Shown here in pieces: positions 1 to 6,843 of a DNA stretch of 12,949 nucleotides. Source of the stretch: an uncultured bacterium (GTDB lineage Bacteria; Gemmatimonadota; Gemmatimonadetes; Palauibacterales; KS3-K002). Within the stretch, counting starts at the first letter, position 1. Every line of letters begins with the position of its first letter. The notes under the pieces are model-generated. The model did not search any database. It was not told where the DNA came from and saw nothing but the letters and a program-made list of their open reading frames with translations. Location of the stretch: positions 1-12,949 of the forward strand of contig CANPVY010000068.1 in assembly GCA_947581845.1 (NCBI GenBank). The letters are read 5' to 3'. Position numbers and translations under genes: made by a program.

Positions 1-9
1 ATGCATGAG

Positions 10-1065
10 TCATCGAGTCATGGCTGCGAAGGGGGAACGTCGAAGCACCGAATCGTCACTGCGTTCGAGGAGCAGCAGCGCGAACCACTCCTTTTGGTCG
101 GTGTAGACCCGCCGTGTATCGAAGCCGAACCTGGCGAGCTCATCAGCCACTTCTGAAACCCGGTACTTGCGGCTGATCTCGACCAATATCCGCTCGCCTG
201 CAGCGATCGCGATTCTCTCGTCGAGGGGCTCGATGTAGATCTCCTGGTCCGTGTGGAAGTGCGCGAAGATCTCGATACGGCAGAGTTCCGGATTCCAGGT
301 CGCGACGTGCTCGATCCGGTCGATGTCGATGTCCGAGCCCAGCTCGCGGTTCATGCGCGCGAAATAGTTCTTCGTGAATGCTGCCGTGACGCCGGCGGCA
401 TCGTTGTACGCCGCTTCTAGAACAGCGATGTCCTTCACCAGGTCAATCCCAAGCAGGAAGTTGTCGCCGGTCGGGAGATGGCCGGCGAGGTTGCGGCAGA
501 ACGCGGTCGTCTCGGCCGGGTTGAAGTTGCCGATCGAGCTGCCGAGGAAGATGACCATCTGCGGTGACAGTTGCCGCAGGATGGGGAAGGCGCTCCGGTA
601 GGTACCGTTGACCCCTGTGAACCGGACGTCGGAGAAGCGCTCCGCGATGCTCTTGCTCGCCTCGCGGAGAGAACTATCACTCACGTCGACGGGGACGTAG
701 AGGAGCGGGTTGTCCTGGTCCACGTAAGTGTTGAGCAGGTGCTCCGTCTTCACCGAGTAGCCGGAGCCGAGCTCCACCAGCGTGCGCGGCCCGGTGATCT
801 CGCGGACCTCGGCGGCGTGCCGGGCCAGGATCGCCGCCTCGGTACGGGTCGGATAGTACTCCGGCTGCTGGGTGATCCTCTCGAACAGTCGGCTCCCCTC
901 GGCATCGTAGAGGAAGCGGCAGTGCAGCCACTTCGGCTCGTCGCTGAGCCCGGCGGCAACCGAGCGGGCGAAGTCGAGGCGTGATTCCCGCGTGCCGGGC
1001 GCCGCGATCAGAGTGGCGCCGGATCCTACAGCCGCGCGGAAGCGGGCGGGGAAATCGGACGACAT
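10..1065 (-). CDS. egtD: L-histidine N-alpha-methyltransferase EgtD
   Basis: Transfers three methyl groups from S-adenosylmethionine to the alpha-amino group of histidine, giving hercynine, the first step of ergothioneine synthesis; cytoplasmic. The 351-residue length is near the family norm. Seen: EYYPTRTEA at about residue 69, the SAM-binding glycine-rich loop LVELGSGYSVKT (96-107), FLGSSIGNFNP (173-183), AAYNDAAGVTAAF (218-230) and LVEISRKYR (294-302). By remembered alignment to Mycobacterium smegmatis EgtD, the histidine-binding residues N166, Y206, E282 and S284 match N180, Y220, E296 and S298 here, all at a constant offset of 14, so histidine specificity is expected. Start ATG at 1065; I see no clear Shine-Dalgarno and only a weak -10-like element just upstream. 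The stop overlaps an ATG (ATGA, 13-10), so another gene of the operon, perhaps egtB, may begin there but lies outside the window. Confidence 0.95.
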   Translation of the reverse strand: MSSDFPARFRAAVGSGATLIAAPGTRESRLDFARSVAAGLSDEPKWLHCRFLYDAEGSRLFERITQQPEYYPTRTEAAILARHAAEVREITGPRTLVELGSGYSVKTEHLLNTYVDQDNPLLYVPVDVSDSSLREASKSIAERFSDVRFTGVNGTYRSAFPILRQLSPQMVIFLGSSIGNFNPAETTAFCRNLAGHLPTGDNFLLGIDLVKDIAVLEAAYNDAAGVTAAFTKNYFARMNRELGSDIDIDRIEHVATWNPELCRIEIFAHFHTDQEIYIEPLDERIAIAAGERILVEISRKYRVSEVADELARFGFDTRRVYTDQKEWFALLLLERSDDSVLRRSPFAAMTR

Positions 1066-1480
1066 AGAGTTCGCAAGATAGGGTGATCGCCGCTAGGTTG
1101 CCAGTTGAGCCGGGGCGCTCGCTATGGCGAAAGGGCTTGCCTGTTTCTTCGTTCGGTGTTAATAGGTACTCCAGTTGGGCTGAGGCTCGGCTGTAGAGGA
1201 GTTCCCGCCGCTCCCTGAGGCTCGAGCCGTTTCATGCCTCTGAGATGTCCGCAGTCCGGGCCGGCGGGAATTAGTATCCAGCCGGCGCCACCTAACGCAG
1301 TCCTCCTGTCAAGAAATCGGACACTCGCACGTCCGCGCTAGACGCCGGGCGTGTGGTGTCTGGGGCCCGGTGCTGTTGCCGCCCCATCGAGGGGCTGGCG
1401 TGGCGTAGTTGGTGAAGCTCCGCAGTGGTATTCGCTGTTGGTCTTCGTTCTCGCACGCTACCAGATGTCCCGGGGGTACT
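1066..1480. other. Gene-free stretch between egtD and the small ORF
   Basis: This 415-base stretch has no reading frame with convincing codon use on either strand and no recognisable RNA gene. It must hold the egtD 5' region (minus) and any promoter of the small plus-strand gene at 1481, but no strong -35/-10 pair is visible. Small structures: a hairpin with stem GCCCC/GGGGC and loop ATCGA (1381-1395), extendable through GCC/GGC and without a T-run; a perfect 10-base palindrome GGCTCGAGCC (1219-1228); TGAGGCTCG repeated at 1181-1189 and 1216-1224; and a degenerate 16-base repeat starting CCAGTTG at 1101 and 1171 (13 of 16 identical). None is diagnostic of a known element. Confidence 0.5.
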
Positions 1481-1735
1481 ATGAAGCAGGTAAAGTCCCA
1501 CGAGATCCTACGTTCCGGGTTTCTCAAGGATGGCCGGTTCTACAGCATCGAGGCCGGTCGACTGAAGGGTGGCGAGTGGGGGGCGTGGATTGTCTGTGTG
1601 CCCGGTCAAACCGGAGCTCTAGGAGACGAGTCGCTAACGGTCAAGACTGCGGACCGCAAGGAGTTGCTTCGCAGGTGGGTGAAGGACCTGGCAGAGAGCG
1701 ACATTGAGGGGTTAGCGGAGACGCACTGCGCTTAG
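1481..1735 (+). CDS. Small hypothetical protein (84 aa)
   Basis: I do not recognise a named family. The predicted 84-residue protein is soluble and mixed-charge, with no signal peptide or membrane segment. Its centre carries GGEWGAW (residues 30-36), flanked by probable beta strands (DGRFYSIEAG before, WIVCVPG after), then a C-terminal amphipathic helix (about 57-74, DRKELLRRWVKDLAES). This strand-strand-helix shape is typical of small conserved cytosolic proteins. ATG 1481 was chosen because a G-rich Shine-Dalgarno-like run (CGGGGG, 1471-1476) sits four bases upstream and the good codon pattern starts there; an in-frame ATG at 1409 would add 24 residues without an RBS. By hand count about 61 of 84 codons end in G or C, apparently lower than its neighbours, so it may be a later arrival. 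It converges on galK with 17 bases between stops. Confidence 0.6.
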   Translation: MKQVKSHEILRSGFLKDGRFYSIEAGRLKGGEWGAWIVCVPGQTGALGDESLTVKTADRKELLRRWVKDLAESDIEGLAETHCA

Positions 1736-1752
1736 CGCATCTCCGTGTCGTG

Positions 1753-2943
1753 CTAGCCCGCCCTATCGACGGATACACCGGATGCCGCACCCGTCACGCA
1801 TGCATCCGGTTTGCGCCCGAACAGCTTCTCGTAGCCCTCGGACACGTAGCTCAAGAAGTCCTCGACGAGGGCGACGCTGACCACGTTCACCGTACAGCCG
1901 CCGAAACCGGCGCCGGTGAGACGCGCGCCGACGATGCCGGGTGCCCGCCGCGCTAGCTCCACCAAGCCGTCCAGTTCCTCGGAACTCACCTCGTAGTCGT
2001 CGCGCAGCGAGCGGTGCGACGCGAACATCAGCTCGCCGAAGCGTTCGGTCTCTGCGTGTTCCAGCGCCGAGGCGGCGAGACGAACTCGCTCGATCTCGCC
2101 GACGACATGCCGGGCCCGCCGGTCGAGGGGCGGCGGTAGGTGACGGAGCAGCGACCCCAGCTGCTCGGGCGACACGTCCCGGAGCGCGTGGATGTCCTCG
2201 TCGACGGCGGCCAGCCGGCTGACCACCTCCTCGCACTCGCGGCGCCGCTTGTTGTACTCGGAGGAGCGTAGCTCACGCTCGAGACCGCTGTCGAGGGTCA
2301 CGATGTGCAGCGCTGGCGGCAGTGGCACGTGACGGTAGTGGAGACTGCGGCAATCGAGCAACAGCGCGTGCTCGGCCTCGGCGCAGGCGGCGGTGACCTG
2401 GTCCATGATCCCGCAGCGTACGCCCACGAACTGGTTTTCCGCGGCCTGTCCCAGCTTCGCCAGCTCCAGCTCGGGGAGGTCGAGGTCGGAGACCTGCCGA
2501 AAGGCGGCGGCGAACGCGACCTCCAGCGCGGCGGACGATGAGAGCCCAGCGGCAATCGGGATGTTGCCCGCCACAGCCGCGTCTAGGCCTCGCAGCGGCA
2601 GGCCAGCGCCGCTCATCGCCCAGGCCACGCCCGCCGGGTACGCCATCCAACCGGGCAGCGAGCCGGGCGTCAGGTCGTCGATGTCGAACTCCGTCGTCTC
2701 GTCGAAATCGGCGGAGTAGATGCGGACCAGGCGGTCCGTACGCGCCCGGAAGGCAAGTGCGATCTCGAGCGCTACCGCGACGGGTAGCACAACGCCATCG
2801 TTGTAATCCACATGGCCGCCGATGAGGTTCACACGGCCAGGGGCACGGCACGACCATTCAGGGCGCTCAGCGAACGTTCGGCAGAACGCGTCGCGGGCAA
2901 CGTCGACGGCAGAGCGCTCTTTCTTAGGTTCTGTCGTTGACAT
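1753..2943 (-). CDS. galK: Galactokinase (GHMP kinase family)
   Basis: Phosphorylates alpha-D-galactose at O1 with ATP, the entry step of the Leloir pathway; cytoplasmic. At 396 residues it is of normal length. All GHMP motifs are present: galactokinase signature at 34-47 (APGRVNLIGGHVDY), phosphate-binding loop PIAAGLSSSAAL (129-140), CGIMDQ with presumed catalytic Asp181 (178-182), YNKRR at 230-234, LRDDYEVS (313-320) and C-terminal GARLTGAGFGGCTVN (339-353). R37, H44 and D46 fall at the same numbers as the sugar-binding residues of human GALK1, but position 43, normally Glu, is Gly (codon GGC, bases 2817-2815). That may alter sugar contacts or specificity, so the substrate is less certain than the family. 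No epimerase, galT or transporter lies next to it. Start ATG 2943 has a poor RBS. A perfect 9-base inverted repeat lies near its 3' end (1777-1785 with 1802-1810). Confidence 0.92.
   Translation of the reverse strand: MSTTEPKKERSAVDVARDAFCRTFAERPEWSCRAPGRVNLIGGHVDYNDGVVLPVAVALEIALAFRARTDRLVRIYSADFDETTEFDIDDLTPGSLPGWMAYPAGVAWAMSGAGLPLRGLDAAVAGNIPIAAGLSSSAALEVAFAAAFRQVSDLDLPELELAKLGQAAENQFVGVRCGIMDQVTAACAEAEHALLLDCRSLHYRHVPLPPALHIVTLDSGLERELRSSEYNKRRRECEEVVSRLAAVDEDIHALRDVSPEQLGSLLRHLPPPLDRRARHVVGEIERVRLAASALEHAETERFGELMFASHRSLRDDYEVSSEELDGLVELARRAPGIVGARLTGAGFGGCTVNVVSVALVEDFLSYVSEGYEKLFGRKPDACVTGAASGVSVDRAG
1777..1810. repeat. Inverted repeat at the 3' end of galK
   Basis: ACCGGATGC (1777-1785) and GCATCCGGT (1802-1810) are perfect reverse complements separated by 16 bases. 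They lie inside the last 20 codons of galK and could form a hairpin near the end of its transcript. There is no following T-run, so this is not a standard intrinsic terminator, and a chance coding coincidence is possible. Confidence 0.35.
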
Positions 2944-3013
2944 ATTGGACCGTCGCTCTAGTCCTGGGTCGGTCGATCTTCAGTTCGTCTCGGCATGCCG
3001 GACGGTCTCCTGA

Positions 3014-3712
3014 ATGCCGGCGCTGCTGCCCGAGCGGCCGGGTGCCTTCCTTCCGCACTATGACGTTAACGAGATGATAAGCTACGCCGAGCGGGAGCGC
3101 GCGAACAGAGTGACCTGTCTGCAGGCGATTCAGCTCACCGACACGGCTCGACCTTGGGACGCAGCATGGGCCGCGAATTGTCTGCGGGCTTCCGCTGAGC
3201 TATCGTCGATTGGGGTAGGAGGCGGAGACATTCAGGACCGTTTGCCTGTTCCGGTCCCCTCATGGAGGGAACGATGCACAGTCAGCGCCGGGGCCTTAGC
3301 CCTCGGATCGTGCCGCTCGTCGCCCCGGCAGGTTGTCGGAGCCCCGGCAGGTCACACCGCCGACTCGCTGTTTATCGTCCCCGAACGCGCCGGAGACCCG
3401 ACCGCGTTCGCGCTGATCGACATCACGAGACTCGAGACGAACCTGGAGCGCGGGACGCGCAGCCGCGCCGGTGCGCGCGTAGGCTTCGTGGTTGCCCCGG
3501 TCGGAGGGGTGGCGTACGGTCTGGCACAGGGCGACGCCGAGAGCCTGATCGCTGGGACCGCGTTGTCCAACGCGATTTGCGTGCCGGCCGGGGCCATCAT
3601 CGGGCACAGGCTGAAGATCGAAACATGGGCCGACATATCGCTACCGGAGGTCGAGGTGACGGATGTGCGTGGCCTGGACGATGTAACGATCCGCCTGTCC
3701 TTGCGCCTGTGA
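3014..3712 (+). CDS. Glycine-zipper small protein, 5' end uncertain (likely frameshift)
   Basis: The open frame is 232 codons, but only the part from about 3338 has strong codon bias. That part reads as a beta-rich segment (VVGAPAGHTADSLFIV, then FALIDITRLETNLERG), a basic RSRAGARVG junction, and two Gly/Ala-rich hydrophobic segments (about 3478-3534 and 3553-3606) typical of glycine-zipper domains, ending in alternating strands (TIRLSLRL). I recall this layout from exported small proteins of Gemmatimonadota and relatives; the exact function is unknown. Residues before 3338 look non-coding. A stronger start exists in another frame: ATG 3274 with GGAGGGA five bases upstream, encoding a basic then hydrophobic leader ending LVAPAGC, like a lipoprotein signal. 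Removing one base between 3337 and 3345 joins it to the conserved part, giving about 145 residues. I therefore suspect a frameshift or sequencing error. Lies 36 bases before the glycoside hydrolase gene. Confidence 0.6.
   Translation: MPALLPERPGAFLPHYDVNEMISYAERERANRVTCLQAIQLTDTARPWDAAWAANCLRASAELSSIGVGGGDIQDRLPVPVPSWRERCTVSAGALALGSCRSSPRQVVGAPAGHTADSLFIVPERAGDPTAFALIDITRLETNLERGTRSRAGARVGFVVAPVGGVAYGLAQGDAESLIAGTALSNAICVPAGAIIGHRLKIETWADISLPEVEVTDVRGLDDVTIRLSLRL
3178..3206 (+). promoter_or_regulatory. Weak sigma70-like promoter candidate
   Basis: TTGTCT (3178-3183) and TATCGT (3201-3206) each match four of six consensus bases and are separated by exactly 17 bases. The predicted start near 3213 would lie about 60 bases before ATG 3274, which has its own strong ribosome binding site. 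It would serve the glycine-zipper, glycoside hydrolase and MBL genes. The match is modest in GC-rich DNA, so confidence is low. Confidence 0.3.
3264..3270 (+). promoter_or_regulatory. Strong Shine-Dalgarno before ATG 3274
   Basis: GGAGGGA lies at optimal distance from ATG 3274, whose frame differs from the conserved downstream frame by one base. It is the best ribosome binding site in this interval, and the main reason to think the glycine-zipper gene begins here and is shifted near 3337-3345 rather than starting at 3014, which has no such site. Confidence 0.55.
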
Positions 3713-3748
3713 GGCCGGCGACCAGACCCCCGCGCGCAGGCGTGTGAC

Positions 3749-6034
3749 GTGGCCGATCCGCTGAGAACCCTGGAGCGCTCCGACAAGCACTACCTGAGCT
3801 CGGGCACGGGAATCATCTTCGCACCCCGCTTCCCCTGCTGGCTCGAGCACCCCGGCTTCTGGGACGAGATCGACGTCTACCACTACCAGCTCGCCCCCCT
3901 ATTCACCGTCGCCTTCTTGAACCGTGATGCCGAGAACCCTGGCGCCACCCTGCCGACCCGCCAGCTAAGCCGCCGCTGGACGCCGGCGGAACTGGTGGCG
4001 CACTACCAGCTGGACGAGGGCCTGGAGGGCTGGGAGCATCGCTCGGCCCTGCCGGGCGGCTGGGTCCTATCGGAATGGCGGCTGCAGAACAGCGAGGACA
4101 CTCCCAGGACACTCCTGGCGGTGGCCTGGACAGTCCAGGACACTGACGCGCTCGACCTATCCACGGTCCGGACAGCGCCCGGCTGGGCGTCTTTCCGCTG
4201 CGCTCTCCAGGACCGGCACGTCCACCGGCTCGCCGTCGAGGTGACCCTGGAAGCGGTGCCCGGTGGGGTCGCCGGGGGTGCCTACCTGGCGGAGCGGGGG
4301 AGCCGGGTCCCGCAGTGGGAGCTCACGCCCTTCCCAGAGAAGTGGCGGGACGGCGCCACGACAACGGTTCAGGTGGACGGCGTCAGCCTCAGCGGGGCCC
4401 TCCACGTGGCCGTCGCGTCCGAGTTCATGGTGCCGGCCGCCGGCGTGTACGCGCTGAAGCTACGGGCCCGGATCCAGCCACAAGACTCCGGCGATGTCCG
4501 GATGACCGGCCCGCTGGCCGATCAGCTATGTGAGCACGTGCCGCCACCGGTGCCTGTGCCGGTGAGCGAGCCGCCGGCGAGCACGGAGCCGGGTGCCGCG
4601 AGCCGGGCGAACTGGCAGGCGTTCTACGATGCGCTGCCCGAGCTATCCTGCTCCGATCCCTTCATCGAGCGCTACTGGCAGTATCGCTGGTACGGGCTGC
4701 GGTTGTGCAGCCACGAGGGCGGTGTGGGCAACCACTTCTATCCCGGCTGCTGCGAGGGCACCGGGTACTTCCACGTGCCGATCAGCTACAGTGCCCAGTG
4801 CCACGCACGTGAGCTGCGCTGGCTAGCGGGCCCCGAGCGTGCGCGCGGCGTCATTCTCAACTTCCTTGCCCACCAGAAGGAGAGCGGGCAGCTGCACGGG
4901 CGGATCTACGTCAATCACCTCGCGCACACCGACTTCTATTTCGCCGACTGGGGCGGCGCGGTGCTGGCTGTGGACATGGTGCATCCGGACGACAGCTTCC
5001 TGCGCGCCGTGTACCGGCCGCTCGCCCTATACGCCGAGTGGCTGGAGCGAGAGCGGGACGCGGACGGCAGCGGCCTCTGCGATGTGGTTGACCATTACGA
5101 GACCGGCCAGGAGTACATGAGCCGCTACATGGCGGTGAGTCCCGACGCCGACAGCGAGACCTGGGGCAAGCGTATCCGCCTTAAGGCTGTGGATGCTACG
5201 GTCTACGCCTACCAGCTACAGCGGGCGCTGGCGGTGATCGCGGAGCGACTGGGGGACGGCGAGGGTGCACGGCGTTGGGCCAAGGTCGCGGAGCGCACCG
5301 GCGGGGCGATCCTCGGCGTGATGTGGGGCGGCGCGGCGGGCATGTTCTCGGACGTGGACCCGCGCAGGATGCAGCGGACCGGTGTCAAGGCCGCTGTCTG
5401 CTTCTATCCTTACTTCACCGACCTGGTGGGCCAAGAGCAGATCGAAGGGCTGCGGCGGCATTTGCTCGACCCGTCCGAGTTCTGGACTGCCTACCCGGTA
5501 CCGTCGACCAGCGCCGACGACCCTTACTTCAGCCCCGACGCCGAGTGGAAGGGGAAGCGGCACAACTGCCCCTGGAACGGCCGGGTCTGGCCCATGGCGA
5601 ACTCGCACGTAGCCGAGGCCGTCGCACGAGCCGCGATCGAGCACGATCCGGCGCTCCGCGAGACGGCGGCGGAATTCATCCACAGGTTCATCTGCATGCT
5701 GTTCCTCGACGGTGATCCCACGCGCCCCAACTGCTACGAGCACTACAACCCGGAGACCGGGCGGCCGTCCATCTACCGCGGCTTCGACGACTACCAGCAC
5801 TCCTGGGTCAACGATCTGATCGTGAAATACGTGGCCGGCTTCCGGCCGACGGGCGGTGCTGGGTTCGTGGTAGATCCGTTCCCCTTTGCTCTCGAGGCTC
5901 TGCGGCTGACGCGACTGCCGTTCCGCGGGCGCGAGATCGAGGTCGAGTTGGAGGACAACGAGTTCAGCGTCCGCGTGGACGGTAAGCCGAGTGGGGCGTC
6001 GCAGATCGGGGCAGCGGTCGAGGTCGGGCTGTGA
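3749..6034 (+). CDS. Clan GH-G-like glycoside hydrolase (MGH1/GH63-type)
   Basis: A 761-residue predicted glycosidase; no signal peptide, so probably cytoplasmic. Residues about 1-260 form an all-beta region, a Pro-rich linker follows (about 264-285), and about 295-705 resemble the (alpha/alpha)6 barrel of GH63, GH37 and mannosylglycerate hydrolase-like enzymes. Supporting motifs: WNGRVWP (matching the W-x-G-x-V-W-P pattern), YEHYNPETGRP with presumed general base E664, and YETGQEYMSRY (450-460), which aligns with the E-S-G-x-D-N-S-P-R motif carrying the general acid. There Asp is replaced by Glu (E455). The 209-residue spacing of E455 and E664 fits the clan. The substrate is unknown; an alpha-linked gluco- or manno-sugar, trehalose or glycerate glycoside are options. 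Start is GTG 3749 with a weak RBS (AGG at 3738), so coupling to the upstream gene is plausible. Its TGA overlaps the GTG of the next gene, implying translational coupling. Confidence 0.82.
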   Translation: MADPLRTLERSDKHYLSSGTGIIFAPRFPCWLEHPGFWDEIDVYHYQLAPLFTVAFLNRDAENPGATLPTRQLSRRWTPAELVAHYQLDEGLEGWEHRSALPGGWVLSEWRLQNSEDTPRTLLAVAWTVQDTDALDLSTVRTAPGWASFRCALQDRHVHRLAVEVTLEAVPGGVAGGAYLAERGSRVPQWELTPFPEKWRDGATTTVQVDGVSLSGALHVAVASEFMVPAAGVYALKLRARIQPQDSGDVRMTGPLADQLCEHVPPPVPVPVSEPPASTEPGAASRANWQAFYDALPELSCSDPFIERYWQYRWYGLRLCSHEGGVGNHFYPGCCEGTGYFHVPISYSAQCHARELRWLAGPERARGVILNFLAHQKESGQLHGRIYVNHLAHTDFYFADWGGAVLAVDMVHPDDSFLRAVYRPLALYAEWLERERDADGSGLCDVVDHYETGQEYMSRYMAVSPDADSETWGKRIRLKAVDATVYAYQLQRALAVIAERLGDGEGARRWAKVAERTGGAILGVMWGGAAGMFSDVDPRRMQRTGVKAAVCFYPYFTDLVGQEQIEGLRRHLLDPSEFWTAYPVPSTSADDPYFSPDAEWKGKRHNCPWNGRVWPMANSHVAEAVARAAIEHDPALRETAAEFIHRFICMLFLDGDPTRPNCYEHYNPETGRPSIYRGFDDYQHSWVNDLIVKYVAGFRPTGGAGFVVDPFPFALEALRLTRLPFRGREIEVELEDNEFSVRVDGKPSGASQIGAAVEVGL

Positions 6035-6813
6035 GCGAGGCTGACTTGATCAAGTTTCTCGGTACAGCGGGCGCCCGGTTCGTCGTGGCCAAGCAGCTGC
6101 GCTATTCGGCGGGTACGTTCATCCGGTTGAACGGCAAGCATGTGATCCTGGATCCCGGGCCCGGAACTCTCGTCAGAATGGCGAAGTCGAAGCCGGCCAT
6201 CGATGTGATCAAGCTCGATGCGATCATCCTCAGCCACGCCCACATCGATCACACAGGCGATGCGAACGTGCTGGTCGATGCGATGACGGAGGGCGGTTTC
6301 AAGAGGCGGGGCGTGCTGTTCGCGCCGAGCGGGTGCCTCGAGGGCGAGGATCCGGTGGTCCTCAGGTATCACCGCGGTTTCCTGCACGACATCGTCACTC
6401 TGGAAGCAGAACGGAGTTACTCGTTCGACGGCGTGACGTTCGCCACATCAGTGGCCCACGACCACGGTACCGAGACCTACGGCATCATCTTCGATCGCCA
6501 GGGCAAGAAGGTATCGTTCATGGTGGATACCCGGTTCTTCCCCGAGCTGCTCGCGAGTTATGCCGGTTCGGATGTCCTGGTTATGAATCTCGTCCGGCTG
6601 AGACCGGATGAGAGCGGAGAGGTGCTGCATCTCTGTGTCGATGACGCGAGGAAGATCCTTGCGGCGATACGTCCCCGGAAGACCGTGCTCACCCATTTCG
6701 GAATGACGATGATCCGGGCGAAGCCCTGGGTGATTGCCCAGCAGCTGTCCGACGAGCTGGGCGTCGAGGTCACGGCTGCCTCGGACGGCATGGTGGTGCA
6801 GTTGGCTGAGTAG
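6031..6813 (+). CDS. Metallo-beta-lactamase-fold hydrolase
   Basis: A 260-residue single-domain MBL-fold protein, probably a cytoplasmic dinuclear zinc hydrolase. Metal-binding motifs are complete: HAHIDH (69-74), H143 or H145 in VAHDHG, D166 in FMVDTRFF, and H222 in LTHFGMTM; H200 in LHLCVDDA is a further conserved-looking His. The N-terminus has the FLGTAGA and LDPGPGT strand-loop pattern shared with RNase Z/PhnP-like members. No RNase Z exosite arm or extra domain is visible, and the substrate (phosphodiester, cyclic nucleotide, lactone or other) cannot be told from sequence. I recall very similar proteins, including AMTEGGFKRRGVLFAP-like and LTHFGMTMIRAKPW-like segments, in archaea and anaerobic bacteria, so horizontal spread is possible. 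The GTG start overlaps the upstream stop as GTGA, which fixes the start and indicates co-translation with the glycoside hydrolase. Confidence 0.85.
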   Translation: MSEADLIKFLGTAGARFVVAKQLRYSAGTFIRLNGKHVILDPGPGTLVRMAKSKPAIDVIKLDAIILSHAHIDHTGDANVLVDAMTEGGFKRRGVLFAPSGCLEGEDPVVLRYHRGFLHDIVTLEAERSYSFDGVTFATSVAHDHGTETYGIIFDRQGKKVSFMVDTRFFPELLASYAGSDVLVMNLVRLRPDESGEVLHLCVDDARKILAAIRPRKTVLTHFGMTMIRAKPWVIAQQLSDELGVEVTAASDGMVVQLAE

Positions 6814-6843
6814 TCAGGCTTGCCAGCTTCCCTGTCCTGTGCC

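Noticed and set aside
1124..1162. 12-codon plus-strand mini-ORF (ATG 1124 to TAA 1162)
   Set aside because: No ribosome binding site and no gene in a leader position that it would plausibly control.
1307..1312. Perfect TTGACA on the minus strand upstream of egtD
   Set aside because: No -10-like hexamer is found 15 to 19 bases downstream, and it lies more than 240 bases from the egtD start.
1288..1480. Possible integron attC site near the small gene (ACCTAAC at 1288-1294)
   Set aside because: No matching GTTRRRY partner or imperfect palindrome was found at suitable distance, and there is no space for an attC after the small gene.
1727..1739. Short hairpin TGCGC-TTA-GCGCA between the small gene and galK
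   Set aside because: The five-base stem overlaps the stop codon and lacks a T-run; too weak to call a terminator.
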